From CAZYWA01 sp964650975 [NCBI: uncultured bacterium] (GTDB taxonomy: Bacteria; JADJOY01): a stretch of 9,783 bases of DNA. The position numbers and the translations under genes are program-made. The first letter of the stretch is position 1, and every line of letters begins with the position of its first letter. The notes beneath the pieces were generated by a model. The model was not told the DNA's origin. It saw only the letters and a program-made list of their open reading frames with translations, and did not search any database. The stretch covers positions 1 through 9,783 of the forward strand of contig CAZYWA010000288.1 of the NCBI GenBank assembly GCA_964650975.1. The letters are read 5' to 3'. Of this stretch, positions 1 to 6,688 are shown in pieces.

Positions 1-12
1 GTCCTCGATGCG

Positions 13-3000
13 TCAAGAACCGGCCCTGAACATCCGATCCAGCCGGGTGATCTGCGCCTGAAGAAGAGCTGCCTGGTCGGGTCGAAGCCACGCTGCATCC
101 GCCCCGGCGGCGTTAAGCAGCGCGGCGGCCTCCTCGCGATACCTCGCATCGTCCGTGTCGAGAAGGATAGTCGCGAGATTCGTTCGCGCAGTAGCCAATG
201 CTTCCCTCCTGTCCAGCCGCTCGTAGGTCGGAATCTCGACTTCGCGAACGATCTCCGCGGCAGCGGCGAGGCTCCCCTGTTCATAGAGAAGCCGTGCCAC
301 GGTCCCATTTGCGACTGCAGCCTCGCCCTCATCGCCCAGGCGCAGGAGAGCCGGTATGACAGTCTCGCGTAGCACTCTGATCGCTTCAGCCTTCCGTCCC
401 ATCAACATAAGAATGTCGGCCTGAGCGTCGCGTGCCATCGCACTCGATCGCGGATCTTCGAGCGCATCGATGGCTGGCAGCAACTTGCTTTCCAATCTTT
501 CAAGCGCCGCTTGCGGATTCCCGAGCTGAGCTTCGCACCTAAGAAGGTCCTTCACGCCGAGCAGGTATGAACGTCGGTCACCGAGCTTCTCGAATACAGG
601 GAGGATCTCGCTCTGAAGGAGATCCTTGGCCTCAGCGATTCGGCGAACGGCTACGTACCCCTTGTAGCCGTCCCATAGAACTACAGCTAGTTCGCGCGGG
701 TCCCCTGACTTGCGGAGCAGCGGCAGCACCGTATCGTGACGAAGATTCTCAGCTTCCTCGCGGCGACCGAGGTGTTCGAGGAGACGAGCGACCTTTCCAA
801 GCGCGACGCCTAGAGACCGGTCGTCACCTAGGTCTTGGAGGATGGGAATCTGATCTTGTGTGCGGATCGTGAAAGCCTCCGCAAAATGTTGGTGCGCTGC
901 GGCGATATCCGCGCGCATGCCCAATGCGGTCGCAACGCCACCGCGATCGCCGCGTTGCCGAGCGACTTGTTCCCATTCCGTGACCGCCCGAAGACTTGTG
1001 CCAAAATCACCCGCAAAGATCGACGTGTAGGCGAGCGCATGCAGCACCACCGACCGAGGCGGCGGCTCGATTCCGAGTTCGGCGACGGAGGCATAGAGCT
1101 GCTGCCAGCGCCGATAGGGACCCGACTGAATGGCAAACGATGATGCAATGGCGGTTACGGCTCTACGTCCCTCCTCAGAGAGGCGTTCGAGCCAATTCAC
1201 GAGACCCGCTTGCTCGGCTTGGATCTCTGACCACATGCGGCCCTGTTCCGCAGCCTGATTCGGTGACAGAGGAGGAAGGCGCTCTACAAACCACGCGAAT
1301 GCGCGCTGGGTCACGAGGTCACTATCCGCCTGGCAAGCGAGGAACTCGGCTATCAGTGGATGGATTTGCCATGCCTGTGGGCGCGCCGAGGCGGGCTGCA
1401 TCAGAGATAGCGAGACAGCGGTCGACGCGAGCTCCTCAAACTCACCGAGCGCAAGGCCGGCTAGTGCTGCTCCGAAGCTAGAGCCAAACCCGGCGGGGGG
1501 TGCGTATCCGAGGGAGGCGAACGCGTCTGCAAGCGGGGCGACACCGTCCCTCAGATCGTCGAGCGAGATTTCAAAGCTCGACCTGATGATCGCCCGCGCC
1601 CTGTCTGCGATCAGGGCCGGATCGGTTGGGTCGGCAGGTTCGAGACTGAGGCCCTTCCGCCTGAGCAGGGAGATGAATGAGTCGACGCCCATATTCCGGC
1701 GCAGGTGGCCAGCAGCAAGGTTGAGTGCTAGGGGGAGGTGCCCGAGGGTCTGCGCGAGCCTCGTGAGTTCGGGGACGTGCGTGGCAAGGGGACAACCCTC
1801 AAGCTTTGCTTGCAGGAAGGCGATCGCCGTGGGCTGGTCGAAAGTCGAGATGTCGATGGATGCCCAACCCGCGCCCCGCCCTAGCTCGTGGAACCGGCCG
1901 GTCACGATGGCGGAAGCGCCCGGAAGAGTAGCCAGCAAGACCGCGACTGCCGTGGCGGCGGACGAGTCGTCAACGTTCTCGATCTGAACGAGCGAGCGGG
2001 GCTCAATGAGGCGCGCACGGAGGCGGCCGACGAGGTCCGAGCCTTCAGCAGGGAGCCGAAGCTGATCGAGGAGATCGCGCAGCAGCGCTTCGGCGGACGT
2101 GGGGCGATCAGGCGGAAGTACCAGGCGAAAGACGCCGCCGGGAAAGGCATCGGTGTGTTGACGAACGAACTCTTCGGCAAGATAGGTCTTCCCGACGCCG
2201 GGCATACCGTAGAGGGCGCAAATCGCGACGTCTGATGCTGCAGGCGACCTTAACAGCGCCTCCTCGAGGGCCTGAAGCTCGGCGTCGCGTCCGACGAACA
2301 CGCGGTTCGGGGGAAGCGGGGGTTCGGAACGAGGTCGTGGGAGCAACTCCCACCGGAACCGCCCGCGCGGTGCGGCGCGGTAAAGGCTCCCGTCGTCAGA
2401 CCAGTGACCATTGGTGGACCAGCCCCGCAGCCTGACGTCGAATGCCGCCAGGCGCCCCTCGTCCGCGAACTCAACATCGATCACGTGGCACGCGTTGGGC
2501 CACTGGTCCGCATTGTCACCTTCGTAGAGGCAGCCGGCCGCCCACTCGCGCATGGACCGGTCCGGGTCGAGAACGGTCGCGAGATCCTCTTTGTGTAGGT
2601 GGCCGCGGAGCATGAGGTCCACCCTCGGTGCGAGGAGCTCGCGGCAACTTCGGCCGTCGGCCATGTGCGCGAACGGGTGGTGGACGAGCACCAACCGGAA
2701 GCCATCGAGGGAGTCGCCATCGCGGGTAGCGAGGCGCATGACCTGATCCTCGGTAAGTAGGAGCCTCCCCTGGTCGTTGTCGTCTCCACACAGCCAGGCG
2801 GAGTCGAGGCCGATCACATGCGTTCGGACTGCGAGGTCCGGCACTGTGACGCGATAGCCGAGGCGCCCATGCGGCGACCGCTCAGCCAGCAGGTCGGAGC
2901 GGTGCACGCTCGTTTCAATCCAACGGCGATATGCCGCACGTCGCTCAAGTACTGGTTCGAGAGTGCTGGCATCGATTCCGGCTGGCGCGGGACCACCCGC

Positions 3001-3369
3001 GAGCCAACGAGATCGATCGAGTCCGGAGGAACTCAGGATCTTCGGCCGGAGGTGGGTCCAAACGTCGGCCGACGTCTGGCGGTTGACATCGTGGTTCCCC
3101 GGAACGGGGAAGAACCGCTGGATCGGTACCTCGAGCCTCTCCAGAAGCTCGTGCACGAAGTCACTGGCGCGGCGGTACTCGTCTTCGACGCCCCAGTCGG
3201 CGATGTCGCCCGTGAAGCAGACGAGGTCGACGGGGTAGCCGTCGTCGCGGATCTCGTCGAGGTTTCGCATCCAGGCGTCGCCAAGCACACGTCGCCGCCG
3301 CCAGGTATCGGTTTCTCGGTTGGCCCGTTCATGCAGGTCCGACACGTGGAGGATTCTGATGCGCGCCAT
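13..3369 (-). CDS. Metallophosphoesterase - NB-ARC (STAND ATPase) - TPR-repeat fusion protein, putative NLR-like conflict/defence protein
   Basis: The 1118-residue protein has three parts. Residues 1-270 form a calcineurin-like metallophosphoesterase with all five metal-site motifs: DLH (11-13), GD (54-55), GNHD (91-94), HH (230-231) and GHLH (256-259). A linker leads to FVGRDAEL (358-365), then an NB-ARC ATPase with P-loop GMPGVGKT (388-395), a Walker B-like QIENVDD (462-468, Glu where Asp is usual), TGR (490-492), GHLPLAL (543-549) and a winged-helix end at HPLIAEFLA (670-678). From about residue 800 come 41-residue TPR-like repeats. No signal peptide or membrane segment is visible, so it should be cytoplasmic. 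In bacterial STAND proteins the N-terminal enzyme is usually the effector, the ATPase the oligomerisation switch and the repeats the sensor. By that logic the phosphoesterase would act on a nucleotide, nucleic acid or phosphoprotein once triggered; the substrate is unknown. The start is supported by the immediate MARIRILHVSDLH; its Shine-Dalgarno (GGAAA, 6 nt before ATG) is weak. Gene and domains are firm; the defence role is inferred. Confidence 0.93.
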   Translation of the reverse strand: MARIRILHVSDLHERANRETDTWRRRRVLGDAWMRNLDEIRDDGYPVDLVCFTGDIADWGVEDEYRRASDFVHELLERLEVPIQRFFPVPGNHDVNRQTSADVWTHLRPKILSSSGLDRSRWLAGGPAPAGIDASTLEPVLERRAAYRRWIETSVHRSDLLAERSPHGRLGYRVTVPDLAVRTHVIGLDSAWLCGDDNDQGRLLLTEDQVMRLATRDGDSLDGFRLVLVHHPFAHMADGRSCRELLAPRVDLMLRGHLHKEDLATVLDPDRSMREWAAGCLYEGDNADQWPNACHVIDVEFADEGRLAAFDVRLRGWSTNGHWSDDGSLYRAAPRGRFRWELLPRPRSEPPLPPNRVFVGRDAELQALEEALLRSPAASDVAICALYGMPGVGKTYLAEEFVRQHTDAFPGGVFRLVLPPDRPTSAEALLRDLLDQLRLPAEGSDLVGRLRARLIEPRSLVQIENVDDSSAATAVAVLLATLPGASAIVTGRFHELGRGAGWASIDISTFDQPTAIAFLQAKLEGCPLATHVPELTRLAQTLGHLPLALNLAAGHLRRNMGVDSFISLLRRKGLSLEPADPTDPALIADRARAIIRSSFEISLDDLRDGVAPLADAFASLGYAPPAGFGSSFGAALAGLALGEFEELASTAVSLSLMQPASARPQAWQIHPLIAEFLACQADSDLVTQRAFAWFVERLPPLSPNQAAEQGRMWSEIQAEQAGLVNWLERLSEEGRRAVTAIASSFAIQSGPYRRWQQLYASVAELGIEPPPRSVVLHALAYTSIFAGDFGTSLRAVTEWEQVARQRGDRGGVATALGMRADIAAAHQHFAEAFTIRTQDQIPILQDLGDDRSLGVALGKVARLLEHLGRREEAENLRHDTVLPLLRKSGDPRELAVVLWDGYKGYVAVRRIAEAKDLLQSEILPVFEKLGDRRSYLLGVKDLLRCEAQLGNPQAALERLESKLLPAIDALEDPRSSAMARDAQADILMLMGRKAEAIRVLRETVIPALLRLGDEGEAAVANGTVARLLYEQGSLAAAAEIVREVEIPTYERLDRREALATARTNLATILLDTDDARYREEAAALLNAAGADAAWLRPDQAALLQAQITRLDRMFRAGS
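112..852 (-). repeat. Protein-level repeat: five clear plus flanking degenerate TPR-like units with exact 41-residue period
   Basis: This is part of the STAND fusion gene. Units begin at residues 841, 882, 923, 964, 1005 and 1046, each exactly 41 residues apart. Each opens with [I/L]-P, followed in most units by L-G-D-x-R or a close variant (for example IPILQDLGDD, LPVFEKLGDR, LPAIDALEDP, IPALLRLGDE). Each continues with an A-x-x-L helix and a G-x-x-x-E-A helix. A more worn unit in the same register starts near residue 800 (GD at 807-808). The sixth, at 1046, has lost the G of the GD and carries an extra residue or so. Two-helix, TPR-type solenoids of this length are known at the C-termini of bacterial STAND proteins. 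The copies differ clearly in sequence, so this is an old, diversified array rather than a recent tandem expansion. Confidence 0.85.
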
Positions 3370-3439
3370 ACGAGATTTCCGGACATTGACGGCGATCCGA
3401 TTCTACTTCAGCGCCCGACGAGGATCGCGGTGAGCGGCG

Positions 3440-3694
3440 GTGAAGCGAACCGCCAGCGCCGCTGGGCTGGACGCCAAGCGGTTCTCGGGGCACTCGCTGC
3501 GGCTCGGGTTGGTCACGACGGCCGCTCGCCGTGGCTGCTCGGAGCGGTCCATCGCGAACCAGACCAGGCACCGGTCGATGCTGGCGCTGCGCGGCTACAT
3601 CCGGCGGGCGAACGCCTTCGAGGAGAATGCGGCGGTGGCGGTGGTCGGTGGGTCGGCCGCCTGTACATCGCGCGTCTTGCAGCTTGGGCCGTAG
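3440..3694 (+). pseudogene. Tyrosine recombinase (phage-type integrase) C-terminal remnant
   Basis: The 84 codons read as the end of a tyrosine recombinase catalytic domain: GLDAKRFSGHSLRLG, then SERSIANQTRHRS, then LRGYIRRANAFEENAA. The second-half catalytic residues are present: His18 and Arg21 (HxxR box), His44 (TRHRS, where TGHRS is usual) and Tyr53, the DNA-linking nucleophile. The N-terminal DNA-binding domain, the first catalytic Arg and the Lys hairpin are absent. An in-frame TGA lies at 3431-3433, and upstream DNA soon runs into the oppositely oriented STAND gene. The GTG at 3440 is only the first possible start after that stop, and no clear ribosome binding site precedes it. Family members are typically 300-400 residues, so this is a decayed fragment left by an integration event or rearrangement. 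It is unlikely to be active alone. Catalytic-domain assignment is confident; whether the fragment is expressed is unknown. Confidence 0.8.
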
Positions 3695-3709
3695 CACAGA
3701 GGACGCATC

Positions 3710-3724
3710 GAAGCACCATGCTTC
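3710..3724. terminator. Short inverted repeat between convergent frames, possible weak terminator
   Basis: GAAGCA-CCA-TGCTTC is a perfect 6-bp stem with a 3-nt loop. It lies between the end of the integrase remnant (plus) and the end of the basic-tailed small protein (minus), where a bidirectional terminator would be expected. No T-run follows on either strand and the stem is short, so the role is only a guess. Confidence 0.25.
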
Positions 3725-3751
3725 CCTCCGGCGCTCGGGTGCGACATGGCG

Positions 3752-4255
3752 CTACCGCGGCCGGCTGCGCGAGCGGCGGCTCGACGCGGCTGCCCGTCGG
3801 GCTCCGGTCGGTTTTGTTCTGGCATTCGGTGTCTTCGAGCGGCTGGCCTTCCGCGAGATCTTCGGGCCCCGAGATGTGTTGCTCGGCCGAGTCTTCGAGC
3901 TCGTCGCCTTCGGGTCGTCAGTCAGCTTCATCGTGGCGCCACGGCTTGCCAAGACAGTCGGCGGGTCGCCAGCCAGCGGTAGTGCCGCATTCGCAGGTGC
4001 CGCCACAAGAAAACGCAAGCCGAGGCTTAGGGATTGCCGCGTGGCAATCACGGCCACCACGGTCCGAAGCGCCCTTCGGACATCTTCTCGCTGCTGAGAA
4101 ATCCACGACGCGTCCGTTGCATTCGTCGTCGCATCGAACTGGTAGGTCCTCGTATCCGTCTGTGTCACGCTGATGTCGGCCGGCGCACCATCGCTCACGA
4201 TCCCGAGCAACGCCTCGTGGAGCCACGATCGAATCGCTTCCGGGTCGATAGCCAT
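3752..4255 (-). CDS. Hypothetical small protein with lysine/arginine/serine-rich basic tail, coupled to the lipoprotein phosphoesterase
   Basis: I do not recognise this 167-residue protein. Residues 1-90 look like a folded domain: MAIDPEAIRSWLHEALLGI, a stretch suggestive of beta strands (ADISVTQTDTRTYQF), a helix around QQREDVRRALRTVVAVI, then LRFLVAAPAN. From about residue 112 it becomes a low-complexity tail of some 55 residues rich in Lys, Arg, Ser, Thr and Pro, with repeated SKT and SR steps and almost no hydrophobic residues. Such a tail could bind nucleic acid or an acidic surface, but this is not shown. The ATG follows the TAG of the upstream phosphoesterase gene with no gap (TAGATG), and AAGGGG (4261-4266) gives a good Shine-Dalgarno 5 nt away, so translation is probably coupled. 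The plus strand also stays open here, which weakens confidence in the tail more than in the N-terminal half. Confidence 0.6.
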   Translation of the reverse strand: MAIDPEAIRSWLHEALLGIVSDGAPADISVTQTDTRTYQFDATTNATDASWISQQREDVRRALRTVVAVIATRQSLSLGLRFLVAAPANAALPLAGDPPTVLASRGATMKLTDDPKATSSKTRPSNTSRGPKISRKASRSKTPNARTKPTGARRAAASSRRSRSRPR

Positions 4256-5980
4256 CTATTCCCCTTGCCCAGTGAGGTCGACTACGATGTTCGCGGCTTT
4301 GCGGATGTCCGACAGCGGCTGCCGCTGAAATAGGTCGAATACCCGACTCTTGTTGAATCGGTAGTCGGAAACTGAACCCAGGAAGCCACATCTGGCGGCC
4401 TTGTCCAGATAGCTCTCGCCCTCAGAGGGGGGCTCACTCGGCAGTGCCGGACATTCCCACGGCAGGCCCTTGGTAGAGTCGGCGGGCCAGAGATCACGAT
4501 CGGCAAGCGCTCGGCAGTCCTGGAGCGAGGCCGCGAGCCGGTCCTGGCTCATAGTCGCCGCCTCGTTGGTGAAGGCCAAACTCGGGGCCACGGCCCTAGT
4601 CGTCATCAAGAAACGGTCTGCGACGCCCCTCTTCGGGTCGCCGACGCGCTTTCGAATCTCGACCATTCGAGCCCACTGCGGGAACTCTTCGAGCGAGCCG
4701 GTGTTGACCTCCCAAAGACCAGTCCGGCCACCGTGCCAATCGAGGTGATGCTCGTGGGTGTGCCCGGAGAAGAGCACGATTGGCGCTTGCGCAGCTGCGC
4801 GGATCAGCAAGCGCATAAGGGGCGTGTCGTCGCCCGGGCGATGGTGCATAAAGACGATTCTCAACACCGGATCACGTTCCTGCAACCGATGCTGAAGCCA
4901 CTCCATCTGATCGTGGAGCTTTATCGGGTCAGTCTCGGCGTCTGCGCCCCACGTGTCGTGCCGTGTGAAATCGAGCGCGATCAGCTGTACCAGCGTCCCA
5001 TCGCAGAGAGGCACCGAGGCCGCGTAGTAACCCGTGTAGCTGTCGCACTCGGTGAGTGGGGGCCCAGAACCATTGATCCGATCGTACTCTCGGTTGGGAA
5101 GATCGAAGCCGTGGCAATAAGTATCGAGACTCGCCGCCTTCACCGCTAACGATGGACACTCGGGGGTGCCGTTCACGTCCAGACTCACATCGTGACACGT
5201 CTCATTGTAAGGCCGCGGCATAAGGCGCCAGCTTAGTTCGCGGAGATCCGGTGACTCCGGGTCATTCATGTACAGAAACCGCTTCAGATTGCCAACTGCA
5301 TAGAAATCAGCCGACGCCTCCCGGATATAGGCGAGCTCGCCCTTGTAGTTTCCGAACACGGAGTCATCGTGGTTCCCGACCGCGCTGAGCATTGGCACCG
5401 ACAGGCATTTCGCCAGGTACATGAACTCGTAGGCTTCTCGCAGCGTTCCGGCATCGATTGTGTCGCCGAGGTTGATGACAAAACGGAAAGGACTGATCGC
5501 TTGAAGTCGATCAAAGAGCTTCAACGTGGCGAGAAACACGTGGGGCTGAAACGCCTCTTGCACTGGGCGGCGCTCGAAAGTCGAGATCACCTTGTCCAGA
5601 TCATGGCTCGCGTCCCTACTGAAGAGCTTGACCTCGGGCTCTCGTATGTGAACGTCGCTGACGAGGCCGAAACGGATCAGGAGGGGCGCCTCAGCCGCAT
5701 CCCGCACCGTGGCGTCCGAGAGCGGTGGCGCGCCGGGGCGCACGCGACGCGACAGCTCGTTCGCCGGCAGTGGCGTCTGGGCCTTCGAAACGTCACAGAG
5801 CGAAAGCTTCTCGAGATATTCGACGGCGTGATCTGGGGTCATCGCTCTGACGGTAACGAGACCGGGATTTGCCGGCCCCGTATACCGCCCCAGCCACGAG
5901 TAAGGACAGCCCGAGCCGAGAAAAAGCGCGAGCAGCCCGAGCACGAAACCGTGGATTCCCGCCTTCGACCGTTTGGTCAT
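4256..5980 (-). CDS. Exported calcineurin-like metallophosphoesterase, probable Cys-rich lipoprotein
   Basis: The 574-residue protein starts MTKRSKAG, then has a hydrophobic segment (about 11-22) ending LGSGC, giving a probable lipoprotein signal with Cys25 as the lipidated residue. Gly at the -3 position is unusual, so a plain signal peptide or anchor is an alternative. The phosphoesterase core carries DVH (109-111), GD (172-173), GNHDD (202-206), HH (379-380) and GHTH (406-409), the complete metal-binding set, so a two-metal phosphohydrolase is expected. The substrate cannot be told. Ten further cysteines (62, 192, 262, 275, 289, 312, 326, 489, 510, 531) fit disulfides in an extracytoplasmic protein. 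The frame is open further upstream to 6178, but that stretch looks non-coding. The start at 5980 has GGAG 5 nt before it and a signal sequence right after it. It shares the fold, not the architecture, of the enzyme domain in the STAND protein. It is first in a two-gene operon. Confidence 0.9.
   Translation of the reverse strand: MTKRSKAGIHGFVLGLLALFLGSGCPYSWLGRYTGPANPGLVTVRAMTPDHAVEYLEKLSLCDVSKAQTPLPANELSRRVRPGAPPLSDATVRDAAEAPLLIRFGLVSDVHIREPEVKLFSRDASHDLDKVISTFERRPVQEAFQPHVFLATLKLFDRLQAISPFRFVINLGDTIDAGTLREAYEFMYLAKCLSVPMLSAVGNHDDSVFGNYKGELAYIREASADFYAVGNLKRFLYMNDPESPDLRELSWRLMPRPYNETCHDVSLDVNGTPECPSLAVKAASLDTYCHGFDLPNREYDRINGSGPPLTECDSYTGYYAASVPLCDGTLVQLIALDFTRHDTWGADAETDPIKLHDQMEWLQHRLQERDPVLRIVFMHHRPGDDTPLMRLLIRAAAQAPIVLFSGHTHEHHLDWHGGRTGLWEVNTGSLEEFPQWARMVEIRKRVGDPKRGVADRFLMTTRAVAPSLAFTNEAATMSQDRLAASLQDCRALADRDLWPADSTKGLPWECPALPSEPPSEGESYLDKAARCGFLGSVSDYRFNKSRVFDLFQRQPLSDIRKAANIVVDLTGQGE
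4261..4266 (-). promoter_or_regulatory. Ribosome binding site of the small coupled protein
   Basis: On the minus strand AAGGGG precedes ATG (4255-4253) by 5 nt and lies inside the last codons of the upstream gene. It supports the start chosen for the small protein and translational coupling of the pair. Confidence 0.6.
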
Positions 5981-5985
5981 CGTCG

Positions 5986-5989
5986 CTCC
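5986..5989 (-). promoter_or_regulatory. Ribosome binding site deciding the lipoprotein phosphoesterase start
   Basis: On the minus strand GGAG sits 5 nt upstream of ATG 5980-5978. This, with the signal sequence that follows, favours this start over the upstream in-frame ATG at 6178. Confidence 0.6.
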
Positions 5990-6160
5990 AGCAGGGCGCG
6001 GTTCCGGCTCCGTCTGACGCACGGCCCTATGGTGTCTTTCGCTCCGGGACTTGCCCTCCGAACCTTCTAGCACAGCCGGGCTGCAGGTCGCTTCCATCGA
6101 CGAATTGGCGCAAGCGGTCGTTACCCGAGCTGTGGCTCCGATGGGAGATTGCGCGCCGCT

Positions 6161-6178
6161 TTGGCCGGTCTGGGCCAA
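6161..6178. repeat. Inverted repeat TTGGCC-N6-GGCCAA, possible operator
   Basis: Two perfect 6-bp arms are separated by GGTCTG in the divergent intergenic region, about 48 bp before the plus-strand start and 180 bp before the minus-strand start. Dyads of this size can be repressor sites, but a match this short may arise by chance in GC-rich DNA. Confidence 0.3.
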
Positions 6179-6225
6179 CCGTCTCTATCGGAGAGCCGAC
6201 ACCGAATCTCCTCTTACATGACGAG

Positions 6226-6688
6226 ATGCGGATCCTGGCAGCGCTACTCGCCGTTCTGGTCGAGTTAACGCCGCTTGGCGTCCGGGCGCGCGCGACACAC
6301 GGCGCCATCGCTCCCCCGGTGCCTGGCTCCGACCTCGACGGCATGGGCCGCCTACCCCCTCGACGTCGGCCGCACCTGGACGTAGATCCCGCGGCACCTC
6401 ACGGCAGACACCGTCTGGTACGAGGCCACGATCGAGCACCAGTTCACCGGTGTCGCTGATGTGGACGTCGAGGCCGGCTCGTTCAAGGCGTGCGCGGCCG
6501 TCGATGCCAAGGGCGAGCACAAGCTCCCGAGTGGCGAAGCGGCCGACACGCGGACGTTCTACTGTCCCGGTGTCGGGCGCGTGCTGGTGCTGGTGATGGC
6601 GCAGGGTCGGTGGGCACCTGGGCTCGAACTGGTGAAGTGGTCGGTACTGCCGCCCGAGGCGCACAAGGGGCCGGGCGCGCCGCGGTGA
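6226..6688 (+). pseudogene. Secreted protein gene broken by a frameshift and a nonsense codon (PL-VG-WT ... PGVG type)
   Basis: The 5' part (from ATG 6226) encodes a signal peptide-like start, MRILAALLAVLVELTPLGVR. The protein sense then moves to another frame around 6330-6350, where YPLDVGRTWT appears. It hits TAG at 6383-6385 and resumes in that same frame with ADTVWYEATIEHQF, VEAGSFKACAAV, TRTFYCPGVGRVLVLV and LELVKWSV up to TGA 6686-6688. The order PL-VG-WTY, then AGxFxxC, then Y-PGVGxV, then ELV is familiar from bacterial exported proteins of unknown function. A single change TAC to TAG in the WTY motif would explain the stop. The sequence alone cannot separate real decay from two base-calling errors. 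If only the 3' part is used, a GTG at 6461 would give a 75-residue leaderless protein. The end overlaps the HEAT gene start by 4 bp. Confidence 0.6.

Larger units (their letters stand above)
5981..6225. other. Divergent intergenic region (245 bp), presumed promoters of both flanking transcripts
   Basis: It separates the minus-strand phosphoesterase operon from the plus-strand secreted-protein remnant and HEAT gene, so promoters for both directions should lie here. I could not assign -35/-10 boxes with confidence. The minus frame stays open across most of it, but the encoded sequence is unlike a protein domain. The clearest structure is the inverted repeat at 6161-6178. Confidence 0.5.

Noticed and set aside
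2818-4173. A 451-codon plus-strand open frame spanning the STAND gene start and the integrase remnant
   Set aside because: Most of it is antisense to well-supported minus-strand genes, and its translation shows no domain. GC-rich DNA leaves long open frames opposite real genes.
5981-6178. N-terminal extension of the lipoprotein phosphoesterase to an ATG at 6178
   Set aside because: The 66 extra residues are not domain-like and would bury the signal sequence. The ATG at 5980 has a Shine-Dalgarno and is followed directly by the signal segment.
6490-6684. Upstream start of the HEAT frame at 6490
   Set aside because: This stretch is out of frame with the clear AGSFKAC...PGVG protein sense, so it is a shadow. 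The GTGA overlap at 6685 gives a natural start.
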